From Xenorhabdus nematophila ATCC 19061 (GTDB lineage Bacteria; Pseudomonadota; Gammaproteobacteria; Enterobacterales; Enterobacteriaceae), in the NCBI RefSeq assembly GCF_000252955.1, contig NC_014228.1:3263232-3327231 (forward strand): a stretch of DNA of 64,000 nucleotides. The letters are read 5' to 3'. Shown piece after piece: positions 34,779 through 42,709 of the stretch; the first letter of the stretch is position 1, and the number at the start of each line of letters is the position of its first letter. The notes under the pieces are model-generated. The model saw only the letters and a program-made list of their open reading frames with translations. It ran no database searches and was not told the DNA's origin. The position numbers and the translations under genes were made by a program.

Positions 34779-36062
34779 GCCGGGACAGATTGATTTAGGT
34801 TACGCCGCCAAGCTGGAACCCCGGCTGGCGGTCGATTATTTCCGTGCCAAGGGCTATGACATCACCTGGAACTGGCAGGAGGCAGATGCGGCTGTCCATG
34901 CCCGGGCGTTTACCGTTGCCAAAGCGGCCCGGCTGGATATTTTGACCACGTTGCGGGAACAAGTGGATAAGGCTAATAGCGAAGGTATCACCGAACGCCA
35001 GTTTATTCATACCCTGACACCCCGGCTGCAAGAGCAAGGATGGTGGGGAAAACAGATCATTGTTGACGGTGACGGCAATGCTGAACAGGTTCAGCTGGGC
35101 AGCCCGTCCCGGCTGGCAACCATTTACCGTACCAATGTGGCGACGGCCTATCAGGCCGGGCGCTATCAGCAGCAGCTTGCCAGTACCGATACGCACCCGT
35201 ACTGGCAGTATATCGCTGTCATGGACGGCAGAACGCGCAAAAGCCATGCAACCATGCATGGCCGCGTGTTCCGTTTTGATGATCCTATCTGGGATAAACT
35301 CTATCCCCCGAATGACTGGGGATGTCGCTGCCGTGTCCGCGCCCTGACCGCCGAACAGGTCAAGCGTATGGGGCTGACAGTAGAATCGAGTACCGGCTCT
35401 GTCAGCAGGTGGCAACCGGGGTGGATAAGCGCACCGGTGAGGTGTATGAGGCAGAAACCACCACGTTTAAGCGCGGCAGCCAGACAATGACCACCGGCGC
35501 GGGCTGGTCAAACAACGCCGGGCAACTGGCCATGGGAGCCGATGTCAGCCTGGCGCGCAAACTGCTCGAATTGCAGAACCGTGAACTGCGTCAGCAGGTG
35601 ATCCAGTCCCTGAATAATGCCCCCGTCCGGCAACACGCCTTTGCCCACTGGGTCGGGCAGGTGATGACGAGCCGCCAGGCCAGCAAAGGCCAGCAATCGC
35701 CGGGGTTCGTCACTGATGGCATCGCGCTGGCCATTGAACAGCGGTTAGGCCAGTCGGCACCCCGGGTATTGACCGTCAATGAAACCACCCTGAAACCCGG
35801 TCTGGCGATGGCGGAATACCAGTCACTGCCGGCCATTATCGGCCAGCCTGCGGCGGTGATGCTGGACAAGGACAGCCGGCAGTTATTATATATCAGTGCG
35901 GCTGAACGCGAGGCAGGCCGGACCGTGGTCACGGTGCCTGTCCAGCATAGCCCGGTGGAACACCTGACAGGCGGTGCGGTTCAGGTTGATGCTATCCCGC
36001 TGGCCACCTTGCGTACCGGACTGCAAAACGGGCGTTATGAACTTTTGGAGGGGACTTTATGA
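34762..36062 (+). pseudogene. MuF-type head morphogenesis protein (Mu gp30-like) with a frameshift
   Basis: The first frame (34762 to about 35400) gives the MuF core: TIYRTNVATAYQAGRYQQQLAS, YWQYIAVMDGRTRKSHATMHGRVFRFDDPIWDKLYPPNDWGCRCRVRAL. After RMGLTVESS the frame becomes unlike gp30, while the +1-shifted frame continues as QQVATGVDKRTGEVYEAETTTFKRGSQTMTTGAGWSNNAGQLAMGADVSLARKLL to 36062, as expected for the rest of gp30. One indel between about 35370 and 35410 is therefore inferred, either a mutation or a sequencing error. The MuF domain itself is complete, so a truncated product may retain part of its function. It overlaps both neighbours. Confidence 0.75.
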
Positions 36063-36529
36063 GACTGGATGTCCGGTTTGATGACCGGGAGATTCAACAG
36101 GCCTTTCAGCGCGTGATGCAGCTGGGGACGGATACCACCCCCATTACCCGCGCCGTGGCCGCAGTACTGGCCAGTGAGTCGGAAGACGCCTTTGCCAATC
36201 AGGCTGACCCAACGACCGGGCAGCCGTGGTCACCGCTGACGCCGCGTTATCAGGCGAAACTGGCCGCCCGGGGCTATAATGGCCCCCTGCTGCAACGCAC
36301 ACAGGGCGGGCTGGCGCTGTCACTGTCCACCACATATGATGCGGCAAGTGCCGCCATTGGTTCGAACAAAATCTACGCCCCTATCCATCAATGGGGCGGC
36401 TTGCCGACCATGCCGCCCGGCCCCGCGGCTGTGCCGGCCCGTCCCTATATGGGGCTGTCTGCGCAGGGCATTGCTGATATCGTGGAGATCATTAACCAGA
36501 AACACGCAGAAGCCTTACAACCCCGTTGA
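36059..36529 (+). CDS. Virion morphogenesis protein (Mu gpG-like)
   Basis: 156 residues of the phage virion morphogenesis (Phage_tail_S/gpG) type: DPTTGQPWSPLTPRYQAKLAARGYNGPLLQRTQGGLALSLSTTYDAASAAIGSNKIYAPIHQWGG, ending ARPYMGLSAQGIADIVEIIN. Needed for head-tail completion. It overlaps the MuF-type gene by four bases and is followed by a strong hairpin at 36549. Confidence 0.88.
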   Translation: MRLDVRFDDREIQQAFQRVMQLGTDTTPITRAVAAVLASESEDAFANQADPTTGQPWSPLTPRYQAKLAARGYNGPLLQRTQGGLALSLSTTYDAASAAIGSNKIYAPIHQWGGLPTMPPGPAAVPARPYMGLSAQGIADIVEIINQKHAEALQPR

Positions 36530-36548
36530 CAGGGGGATATTCACCTTC

Positions 36549-36590
36549 AACCCGTTTAAACGTCTCCTGACATTTTTAAACGGGTTTTAA
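36549..36590 (+). terminator. Hairpin between gpG-like and protease genes
   Basis: AACCCGTTTAAA (36549-36560) and TTTAAACGGGTT (36575-36586) form a perfect 12-bp stem with a 14-nt loop followed by TTAAA. It may attenuate transcription or protect mRNA ends; a related TTAAACGGGG stem occurs after the major head gene. Confidence 0.65.
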
Positions 36591-36695
36591 ACGCGCTATA
36601 GTGTCGTGTGTCTCCTCCCTCTGATTTTTCCTGCTCTGCCAAGGTGTGATTGACCACAAACCCGCCCGTCTGCTGCCCGCGTTCACAATGGCGGC

Positions 36696-37913
36696 ATGAA
36701 AACCCGAATCCCAATCCCCAAAAAACGGGTCGCCGTTTTAAGTGCCGCGATCTCAGACAGCCCCGATGGCTGGTATCAACTGCTGCCTGCCGGACATTTC
36801 AGTGCCCGGGATGGCCGCCCGGACGATGTGCCCGGCGGCCAGTGGTTTATCGATGCCACCATTGCTGAGCAATTTATTGCGGCGACGGCGGCTATCGGTC
36901 AGCCCGTGCTGTTTGACTACAACCATGTGACGCTGAAACAAGACAGCGACGCGGCCGCCTGTGCTGAGGCGCGGGCGGCGGGCTGGCTGCGTGACCCGCG
37001 CAACGATATGCAGTGGCGCGAGGGCGTAGGGCTGTTCGTCCGGCTGTCATTAACCCCGGCGGCGCAGGCGGCCGTGGATAACCGCGAATGGGCCTACCTG
37101 TCCGCTGTTTTTCCCTATGACGAGTCCGGCCGCCCGCTCTATCTGCGGCTGGGCGCACTGACCAACGATCCCGGTCTGACGGGCATGCAGTCTATGGCGG
37201 CCCTGAGTGCGCAACGGGACACCCTGATTTCTCCTTCTCCTACCACAGAGGACATCCCCATGAATGACATGTTATTGCAATTGCTGGAGCAGTTGGGCAT
37301 TGAACTGCCTGAAGACACCACCGAACTGACCGACGACGCCTTAAGTGATTTGCTGACCCAGGCACTGGCGGCACTGGAGACCCTGAAAGCCTCCGCGCAG
37401 GTTGCCCTGGATGCGCAGGAGGTGATTGAAACCCTGCCCGACCCGGATGCGATATCCACGGAAGTCACCACGCTGATTGATGATAATGCCGCGGACCTGA
37501 CCGAGGCCGAACAAATTCTGGAAGAAGCCGCCCTCAACGGGGTTGACCTGACCCGGTTTGTCCCGGCACGGGCTTACCACCTGCTGGCCCGTCAGGCAGC
37601 GGTACTGAATGCCCGTGCCAGCAGCGGCAGCGCCGACAGCATCATTGCGTCCGCCCGCCGTACCGGACGTGTTGTCACGGCCGAAATCCCCTACCTGAAA
37701 GCCGTGGCCCGTCAGCATGGCATTGCTGCTCTCAATGCCGCGATTGCCGGCCGCCGCGGCATTGGTGCCCTGACCCGCCGCCAGACCCCCCAATACCGTC
37801 AGCCGGGTAAACGTCTGGCCGTGTTGTCTGCGGCCGACAAAGAAGCGGCCCGTCTGCAAGGACTGACCGATGCGGAGTTCCTGAAACGTAAACAGAAAGG
37901 AGCCAAAAAATAA
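36696..37913 (+). CDS. Head maturation protease with fused scaffold (Mu gpI-like)
   Basis: 405 residues. The N-terminal about 180 residues are the Mu I-type protease (GWYQLLPAGHFSARDGRPDDVPGGQWFIDATIAEQFIAATAAIGQPVLFDYNH and AAGWLRDPRNDMQWREGVGLFVRLSLTPAAQAAV). The remainder is acidic and helical, the scaffold part, ending in a basic tail RLQGLTDAEFLKRKQKGAKK. An internal ATG at 37261 would give the scaffold alone, as gpZ in Mu. Processing of scaffold and head subunits occurs in the prohead. The stop overlaps the next ATG (TAATGG). Confidence 0.88.
   Translation: MKTRIPIPKKRVAVLSAAISDSPDGWYQLLPAGHFSARDGRPDDVPGGQWFIDATIAEQFIAATAAIGQPVLFDYNHVTLKQDSDAAACAEARAAGWLRDPRNDMQWREGVGLFVRLSLTPAAQAAVDNREWAYLSAVFPYDESGRPLYLRLGALTNDPGLTGMQSMAALSAQRDTLISPSPTTEDIPMNDMLLQLLEQLGIELPEDTTELTDDALSDLLTQALAALETLKASAQVALDAQEVIETLPDPDAISTEVTTLIDDNAADLTEAEQILEEAALNGVDLTRFVPARAYHLLARQAAVLNARASSGSADSIIASARRTGRVVTAEIPYLKAVARQHGIAALNAAIAGRRGIGALTRRQTPQYRQPGKRLAVLSAADKEAARLQGLTDAEFLKRKQKGAKK
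37261..37913 (+). CDS. Candidate nested scaffold protein (Mu gpZ-like)
   Basis: Same frame as the protease gene. MNDMLLQLLEQLGIELPEDTTELTDDALSDLL starts at ATG 37261, after the protease domain and a low-complexity TLISPSPTTED linker. Upstream GAGGACATCCCC offers a ribosome binding site. Mu makes gpZ this way; here it is inferred by analogy. Confidence 0.55.
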
Positions 37914-38836
37914 TGGCTATTGTGACCCCTGCGTTAATCAAATCGTTATTTACGGGCTGGAACGGTGACTTTCAGAACGGTCTGGAAGATGCCCCCAGTC
38001 AGTATGAAAAAATTTCTACCGTCGTGCCCAGTACCACCAAATCCAATACCTATGGCTGGCTCGGTAAGTTTCCGGGCATGCGGGAGTGGATTGGTGACCG
38101 CGTCATCAGTGACATGCAGGCGCACGGTTACCAGATAGTCAACCGTCCGTTTGAAAGCACGGTCGGGGTTGACCGTGACGACATTGAAGATGACAACGTG
38201 GGCATTTATTCCCCGCTGTTTACCGAAATGGGCCGGGCGGCGGGTGTCCAGCCGGATGAGATGTGTTTCAGTGCATTGCGTGACGGCTTTCAGACTCTCT
38301 GCTATGACAAGCAGAACTTCTTTGACACTGACCACCCGGTTTATCCGACCGTGGATGGCAAAAGTGAGGCGAAGCACGTCAGCAATATTCTGGCGGAAGA
38401 GGGCTACAAGGGGCAGCCGTGGTTTGTGCTCGACTGCTCCCGCGCCATCAAGCCGGTGATTTTCCAGCAGCGTAAGGCGCCGGAAATGGTGGCGATGGAC
38501 AAGGTGGATGACGAGCAGAACTTTATGCGCAAGCTGATCCGTTACGGGGTCGATACCCGCTGTGAAGCAGGTTACTCATTCTGGCAACTGGCCTATGCTG
38601 CCAAAGCCCAGTTAACCGCAGATAACGTCTGGTCAGTGATTTCTGCCATGCGCGGCTTTAAAGCCGATGGCGGGCGTCCGCTGGCCATTCGCCCGACCCA
38701 TCTGGTGGTGCCGCCGACCATGGAGAAGCTGGCGACCCAGCTGCTGGAACGCGAACTGACCCTCGATAGTCAGGGCGGCACGGTCAGCAACGAAATGAAA
38801 GGCCGCTTAGAACTGATTGTCGGCGATTACCTTTAA
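37913..38836 (+). CDS. Major head subunit (Mu gpT-like)
   Basis: 307 residues matching the Mu gpT/Mu-like major head family: ALIKSLFTGWNGDFQNGLEDAPSQYEKISTVVPSTTKSNTYGWLGKFPGMREWIGDRVISD, then YDKQNFFDTDHPVYP and FQQRKAPEMVAMDK. Assembles the capsid shell. It directly follows the protease/scaffold gene, with a hairpin (38845-38870) after its stop, consistent with high expression. Confidence 0.95.
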   Translation: MAIVTPALIKSLFTGWNGDFQNGLEDAPSQYEKISTVVPSTTKSNTYGWLGKFPGMREWIGDRVISDMQAHGYQIVNRPFESTVGVDRDDIEDDNVGIYSPLFTEMGRAAGVQPDEMCFSALRDGFQTLCYDKQNFFDTDHPVYPTVDGKSEAKHVSNILAEEGYKGQPWFVLDCSRAIKPVIFQQRKAPEMVAMDKVDDEQNFMRKLIRYGVDTRCEAGYSFWQLAYAAKAQLTADNVWSVISAMRGFKADGGRPLAIRPTHLVVPPTMEKLATQLLERELTLDSQGGTVSNEMKGRLELIVGDYL

Positions 38837-38844
38837 GTCCTTGC

Positions 38845-38870
38845 TTAAACGGGGTGTCAGCCCCGTTTAA
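38845..38870 (+). terminator. Hairpin after the major head gene
   Basis: TTAAACGGGG (38845-38854) and CCCCGTTTAA (38861-38870) form a perfect 10-bp stem with loop TGTCAG. No long T-run follows, so it may act as an mRNA stabiliser or weak terminator. Confidence 0.6.
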
Positions 38871-38897
38871 ATCCGGTTTAACAGGAGTTGAAATGTT

Positions 38898-39206
38898 ATG
38901 TCTGATGAAACAATTACTGAACCAGTGGATACGGCAGACCGCATTGAAATGGGCGGGGTTAGTGTCGTCAATACCGCGCATGAAGGGTATCGGCGGGCGG
39001 GGTTTGTTTTGCAACAGGGGGACAACACCCTGCCGCCCGTTACGTCGGCAGAACTTCAGGCGCTGGAGGCCGACCCCCGTCTGTCTGTTACGGTTATCGC
39101 GGCAGATCCTGATGATGACCCAGAAGGGGGGCTGGATAATCAAGACGCTGAGGATGCGGTAAACGACGGATCACCGCCAAATCAGGCTAAACGAGGCAAG
39201 CAATGA
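38898..39206 (+). CDS. Mu gp35-like (HI1506-related) protein
   Basis: 102 residues: DRIEMGGVSVVNTAHEGYRRAGFVLQQGDNTLPPVTSAELQALEADPRLSVTVI followed by an acidic Asp/Glu-rich tail. Matches the HI1506-related protein found after the major head gene in Mu-like phages, possibly a head decoration or completion factor. Overlaps the next gene by four bases. Confidence 0.75.
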   Translation: MSDETITEPVDTADRIEMGGVSVVNTAHEGYRRAGFVLQQGDNTLPPVTSAELQALEADPRLSVTVIAADPDDDPEGGLDNQDAEDAVNDGSPPNQAKRGKQ

Positions 39207-39655
39207 GCTACGCCACCCTGAGCGACCTGTACGCCCGTTATAGCCACGATGCGCTTTACACCCTGACAGACAGCAAGATTGATGATTTTCACAGATTGTC
39301 ACCTGAAGCACTGAAACGCGCTCGTGAGCACCTGATCCAGACAGCCCTGGAGGATGCTACGGCCACGATTGATGGTTATATTGATGGCCGCGCCACCCTG
39401 CCGTTGAAAACCGTGCCGGTGGTACTGGTCCGGGTTGCCTGTGTGCTGGCCCGCTTTGCGCTGGAAGAAGGTGCGGCCACTGAGAAAGCGACCAAAGATC
39501 AGGAAGACGTCATCCGGTTACTGGAAAAGGTGGCGGCGGGGGATGTCAGCCTGGGTCTGAGCAAAGAAGCAGAACGCCCGGCCAACGGGGACGTGGCCAT
39601 TATCACCAGCAGCGGCAGTGTCTGGGGCCGTCAAAAATCACGGGGATTTATCTGA
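39203..39655 (+). CDS. Head completion/connector protein gp36-like (DUF1320)
   Basis: 150 residues: MSYATLSDLYARYSHDALYTLTDSK, then ALEDATATIDGYIDGRATLPLKTVPVVLVRVACVLARFALEEG. The DUF1320 pattern of Mu gp36, a connector-like protein. Coupled to its neighbours by short overlaps. Confidence 0.88.
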   Translation: MSYATLSDLYARYSHDALYTLTDSKIDDFHRLSPEALKRAREHLIQTALEDATATIDGYIDGRATLPLKTVPVVLVRVACVLARFALEEGAATEKATKDQEDVIRLLEKVAAGDVSLGLSKEAERPANGDVAIITSSGSVWGRQKSRGFI

Positions 39656-40197
39656 TGGCCATCACCAGTGATATTTCAGACCGCCTGACCGCAGGCATCA
39701 AGGCCCTGTTCGGTAACACATTGCGCCGGGTGGATACCCATCCGGGCCAGTGGAGTGACTCCGCCGTCAAACTGGTTGTCAACACGGCTCCGGCGGTCTA
39801 TGTCGCCTGGCTCGGCAGCCGCCAGGGAGAGATCCGCAATACGGCCATTTCAAGCTGGGGCATTTTCGTCAGCGCCAAGGTTCTGAACGGCCGGCAAACT
39901 GATGTCCCCGGTATTTACCAAATCGTTGAACGGCTGACAGGCTGGCTGAATAACCGGCGGATTGCGCCTGCGGGCACCTTCACGCTGACGCAGGTTACTA
40001 ATTTATGGAGTGATACCCAAAGCCAGGCGGGGGTAGCGGTCTACGGTCTCTATTTTGATGCCCCGCAACCGCTGCCCGACCCGGTTGACCCCACCGGACT
40101 GGATGACTATGCCACCCACTATCAGCAATGGGCGCAACCGGACGGTACCCCCGAACAGGAAGCGCTGATCCCTTTACCCACGCAGGAGACGCCATGA
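39655..40197 (+). CDS. Tail completion protein gp37-like (DUF1834)
   Basis: 180 residues of the DUF1834/gp37 type: RVDTHPGQWSDSAVKLVVNTAPAVYVAWLGSRQ, RNTAISSWGIFVSAKVLNGRQTDVPGIYQIVERLTGWLNNRR. Mu gp37 caps the tail end for joining to the head. It starts at the last base of the preceding stop and overlaps the following DUF2635 gene by four bases. Confidence 0.85.
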   Translation: MAITSDISDRLTAGIKALFGNTLRRVDTHPGQWSDSAVKLVVNTAPAVYVAWLGSRQGEIRNTAISSWGIFVSAKVLNGRQTDVPGIYQIVERLTGWLNNRRIAPAGTFTLTQVTNLWSDTQSQAGVAVYGLYFDAPQPLPDPVDPTGLDDYATHYQQWAQPDGTPEQEALIPLPTQETP

Positions 40198-40370
40198 CTG
40201 AACTGCACCTGAAACCCGTAAACGGGCTGATTGTCCGTGACCCCGACACATACCAGCCCTTGCCGGATGACGGGGAAGCCAAGCCCTGCACGGCTTATTG
40301 GCTGCGCCGTCTGAAAGACGGTGACGTGAAAGAAATTGTTCCCCTTAAACTGAAGAAAGGAGCACAATAA
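40194..40370 (+). CDS. DUF2635 family protein (Mu gp38-like)
   Basis: 58 residues: MTELHLKPVNGLIVRDPDTYQPLPDDGEAKPCTAYWLRRLKDGDVKEIV. The small DUF2635 protein always sits immediately upstream of the tail sheath in Mu-like phages. Both ends overlap the adjacent genes. Role unknown. Confidence 0.85.
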   Translation: MTELHLKPVNGLIVRDPDTYQPLPDDGEAKPCTAYWLRRLKDGDVKEIVPLKLKKGAQ

Positions 40371-41842
40371 TGGCGCTCTCATTTAATGACATCCCGTCCA
40401 ATATCCGTGTGCCGCTGTGCTATATCGAATTTGATAATTCGGCGGCGGTCACCGGCACACCGCCGACCCTGCACAAGACGTTGCTGTTAGGGTTGCGCAC
40501 CGCGTCCGGTCAGGTGCCCGCCGGGCAACCGTTCCGTATAACCTCCGTCAGTGCGGCGGAAGCTGCCTTCGGGCGTGGCTCAATGCTGGCAGAAATGGCC
40601 GCCGGCTTTATCCGGGGCAATGCGTTTGCCGACCTGTGGGGGCTGGCCATTGATGACGAGGCCAGCGGGGTGAAAGCCAGCGGCAAACTTCAGCTCCTTG
40701 GCAATGTCGCCCAGACCGGCCAGATTGCCCTGATGGTGGCAGGCAGGTCAGTGCGTGTGACGGTCAGGGCCGGGGATGATGCAGCCGCGATGGCGGGCAA
40801 AGTGCGTGATGCCATTAATGCCCATGACACACTGCCGGTAACCGCCCGCAGTGAAGCGCCGTCCGATACCGTGCTGTTAACCGCCAAATGGTCGGGGGCC
40901 ACGGGCAATGATATTGATGTCCGGGTGAACTACTACGACGGCGAGATGCTGCCCGTGGGGATCAATATCAGCATCACCCCGCCGGGCGGGGCGACGGGCA
41001 ACCCGGATTTGACGGCGGCTATCACGGCTTTTGGTGATACCTGGTGGAATTACATTGTCAATCCGTTTACGGATACGCTCAACCTGAACCTGTTACGTGA
41101 TGAGCTGAAGCACCGCTGGGGACCGCTGAAAATGATTGACGGTCTGTGCTGGATGGCGAAGCGCGGCACCCTGGCGCAGGCCGCCACCTTTGGTACGTCC
41201 CGCAATGATTACCTGTTTTCCACCCTGGCCACGGGTATTTCACCCCAGCCACCTTACTTGTGGGCCGCGACGCTGGCCGGGGTGGCGGTCGGGTCACTGG
41301 GCATTGATCCGGCGCGTCCCCTGCAAACCCTCCAGTTACCCGGCATTCTGCCGCCTGCCCGGGGTGACCGCTGGGCACTGAATGAACGCAACCTGTTGTT
41401 GTATGACGGTATCTCTACGTTTACGGTGGATGCAGGCGGCAATGTGCAGATTGAACGCATGGTCACCATGTACCGCCAGAACGCGTTCGGTGACCCCGAC
41501 CCCAGCTATCTGGACGTGGAGACCATCGCCACGCTGTCCTATCTGCGTTATGCCACGCGGGTGCGCATTACCCAGAAATACCCGCGCCATAAGCTGGCGA
41601 ACGACGGTATCCGCATCAGTGCCGGACAGGCGGTCGTTACGCCGTCAGTGATCCGCACCGAACTGCTGGCCCTGTTTACCGAACACGAATTCGCCGGACT
41701 GGTTGAGGACTTTGAGACGTTTAAAAAGACCCTGATTGTGGAGCGTGACCCGAACGACCGCAACCGCCTGAACGTGCGCAGCAATCCTGACCTGGTGAAC
41801 CAGTTCCGTATCTACGCCCACGCCATCCAGTTTATTTTGTAA
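40370..41842 (+). CDS. Contractile tail sheath protein (Mu gpL-like)
   Basis: 490 residues. Typical gpL start LSFNDIPSNIRVPLCYIEFDNSAAV, central domain LQTLQLPGILPPARGDRWALNERNLLLYDGISTF and C-terminal TYRQNAFGDPDPSYLDVETIATLSYLRYATR-like core with FRIYAHAIQFIL at the end. It forms the contractile outer tube of the myovirus tail. It is followed by the tail tube gene after 15 bp. Confidence 0.95.
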   Translation: MALSFNDIPSNIRVPLCYIEFDNSAAVTGTPPTLHKTLLLGLRTASGQVPAGQPFRITSVSAAEAAFGRGSMLAEMAAGFIRGNAFADLWGLAIDDEASGVKASGKLQLLGNVAQTGQIALMVAGRSVRVTVRAGDDAAAMAGKVRDAINAHDTLPVTARSEAPSDTVLLTAKWSGATGNDIDVRVNYYDGEMLPVGINISITPPGGATGNPDLTAAITAFGDTWWNYIVNPFTDTLNLNLLRDELKHRWGPLKMIDGLCWMAKRGTLAQAATFGTSRNDYLFSTLATGISPQPPYLWAATLAGVAVGSLGIDPARPLQTLQLPGILPPARGDRWALNERNLLLYDGISTFTVDAGGNVQIERMVTMYRQNAFGDPDPSYLDVETIATLSYLRYATRVRITQKYPRHKLANDGIRISAGQAVVTPSVIRTELLALFTEHEFAGLVEDFETFKKTLIVERDPNDRNRLNVRSNPDLVNQFRIYAHAIQFIL

Positions 41843-41857
41843 CGAGGAGCCTCACCT

Positions 41858-42217
41858 ATGGCGAGTCCATACCAGTACACAGGCATTGCCTATATTCACC
41901 TCAACGGGAAAGAGCTGCCGACCAAAGACGGTGCCACCCTGACCCCGGGCGGCTTCAGCCGTGACCCGGTGATTGGGGCCCGCGTCTATGGCTGGCAGCA
42001 GACCCCGAAAGAAGCCCGGCTGAACTGCATTATTCCGCAGGGACCGGGGGTCAGCCTGTTTACCCTCAAGAACGCGATTGATGCCACGATTTCCTTTGAA
42101 TGTGATACGGGGGAAAAATTCATGCTGGCCAATGCCTGGTGTGACGGCAACACCTCGCTGACCAGCAAGGGTGAAATTTCGGCGGAGTTTATCGCCGTGG
42201 AATGTAAGGAGATTTAA
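41858..42217 (+). CDS. Tail tube protein (Mu gpM-like)
   Basis: 119 residues: YTGIAYIHLNGKELPTKDGATLTPGGFSRDPVIGARVYGWQQTPKEARLNCIIPQGPGVSLFTLKNAIDATISFECDTGEKF. The length and pattern match Mu tail tube protein, which polymerises inside the sheath. Followed by the tail assembly genes. Confidence 0.93.
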   Translation: MASPYQYTGIAYIHLNGKELPTKDGATLTPGGFSRDPVIGARVYGWQQTPKEARLNCIIPQGPGVSLFTLKNAIDATISFECDTGEKFMLANAWCDGNTSLTSKGEISAEFIAVECKEI

Positions 42218-42219
42218 CC

Positions 42220-42573
42220 ATGCACTTTGAATTACGACACGGTCTGGCCTACGGCAAAGACGGCGACACCGAGCTGCAATTTACGGTCGAACTGCGCCAG
42301 CTCACCGCCGGTGACCTGATTGAGGCCGAAACCGCCAGTGAACGGGTGGTGGTCACGGCGAACGGCCCGGCCCTGCTGTCCAGTCCCGCCCTGATGGGGT
42401 ACGAGCTGTTGCGCCGGACCATTGCCCGGGTGGGCAAAATTCAGGGACCTCTGCCTTTGGTGATGCTGAAAACCCTGCATCAGGATGATCTGGAGCTGAT
42501 TGCCCGGCATGCTGACGTGCAACGGGCTGCCGCACTGGATACCGTGGCCCGGGTGGCCGACGAGGGGCGATAG
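42220..42573 (+). CDS. Tail assembly chaperone (Mu gp41-like), upstream frame
   Basis: 117 residues: MHFELRHGLAYGKDGDTELQFTVELRQLTAGDLIEAETASERVVV. Tail assembly chaperones bind the tape measure protein. The gene ends ...GAGGGGCGATAG; at the GGGGCGA a fraction of ribosomes is expected to slip back two bases and continue in the overlapping frame to 42709, giving an extended protein of about 162 residues (see the frameshift entry). The same arrangement is described for phage Mu. Confidence 0.85.
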   Translation: MHFELRHGLAYGKDGDTELQFTVELRQLTAGDLIEAETASERVVVTANGPALLSSPALMGYELLRRTIARVGKIQGPLPLVMLKTLHQDDLELIARHADVQRAAALDTVARVADEGR

Positions 42574-42709
42574 TTTGCAGTGCGTTCGTGCCATTGAGCG
42601 CACTGCCTTATATGTCGGGCAGCGGCTGCGGGGCGGTCCGGCCTGGGCGATGGCACTGCCCCTGCCCAAATTGTGGCTCTATTCATCCTGGCTGGAGAAA
42701 CGTGCATGA
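42564..42709 (+). CDS. Tail assembly chaperone extension by -2 frameshift
   Basis: The heptamer GGGGCGA at 42564-42570 directly precedes the TAG of the upstream frame. Moving back two bases places ribosomes in the frame reading DSLQCVRAIERTALYVGQRL and ending WLYSSWLEKRA at TGA 42707-42709. There is no start codon or ribosome binding site that would let this frame be translated independently. Phage Mu is the known example of a -2 shift at this gene pair with the same slippery sequence (from memory of comparative work on tail assembly frameshifts). The extended product is the tape-measure-binding form. Confidence 0.7.

Noticed and set aside
37341..37859. Minus-strand Gly-rich 172-codon frame opposite the protease/scaffold gene
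   Set aside because: Composition is that of an antisense shadow of an Ala-rich acidic protein, and it has no ribosome binding site.
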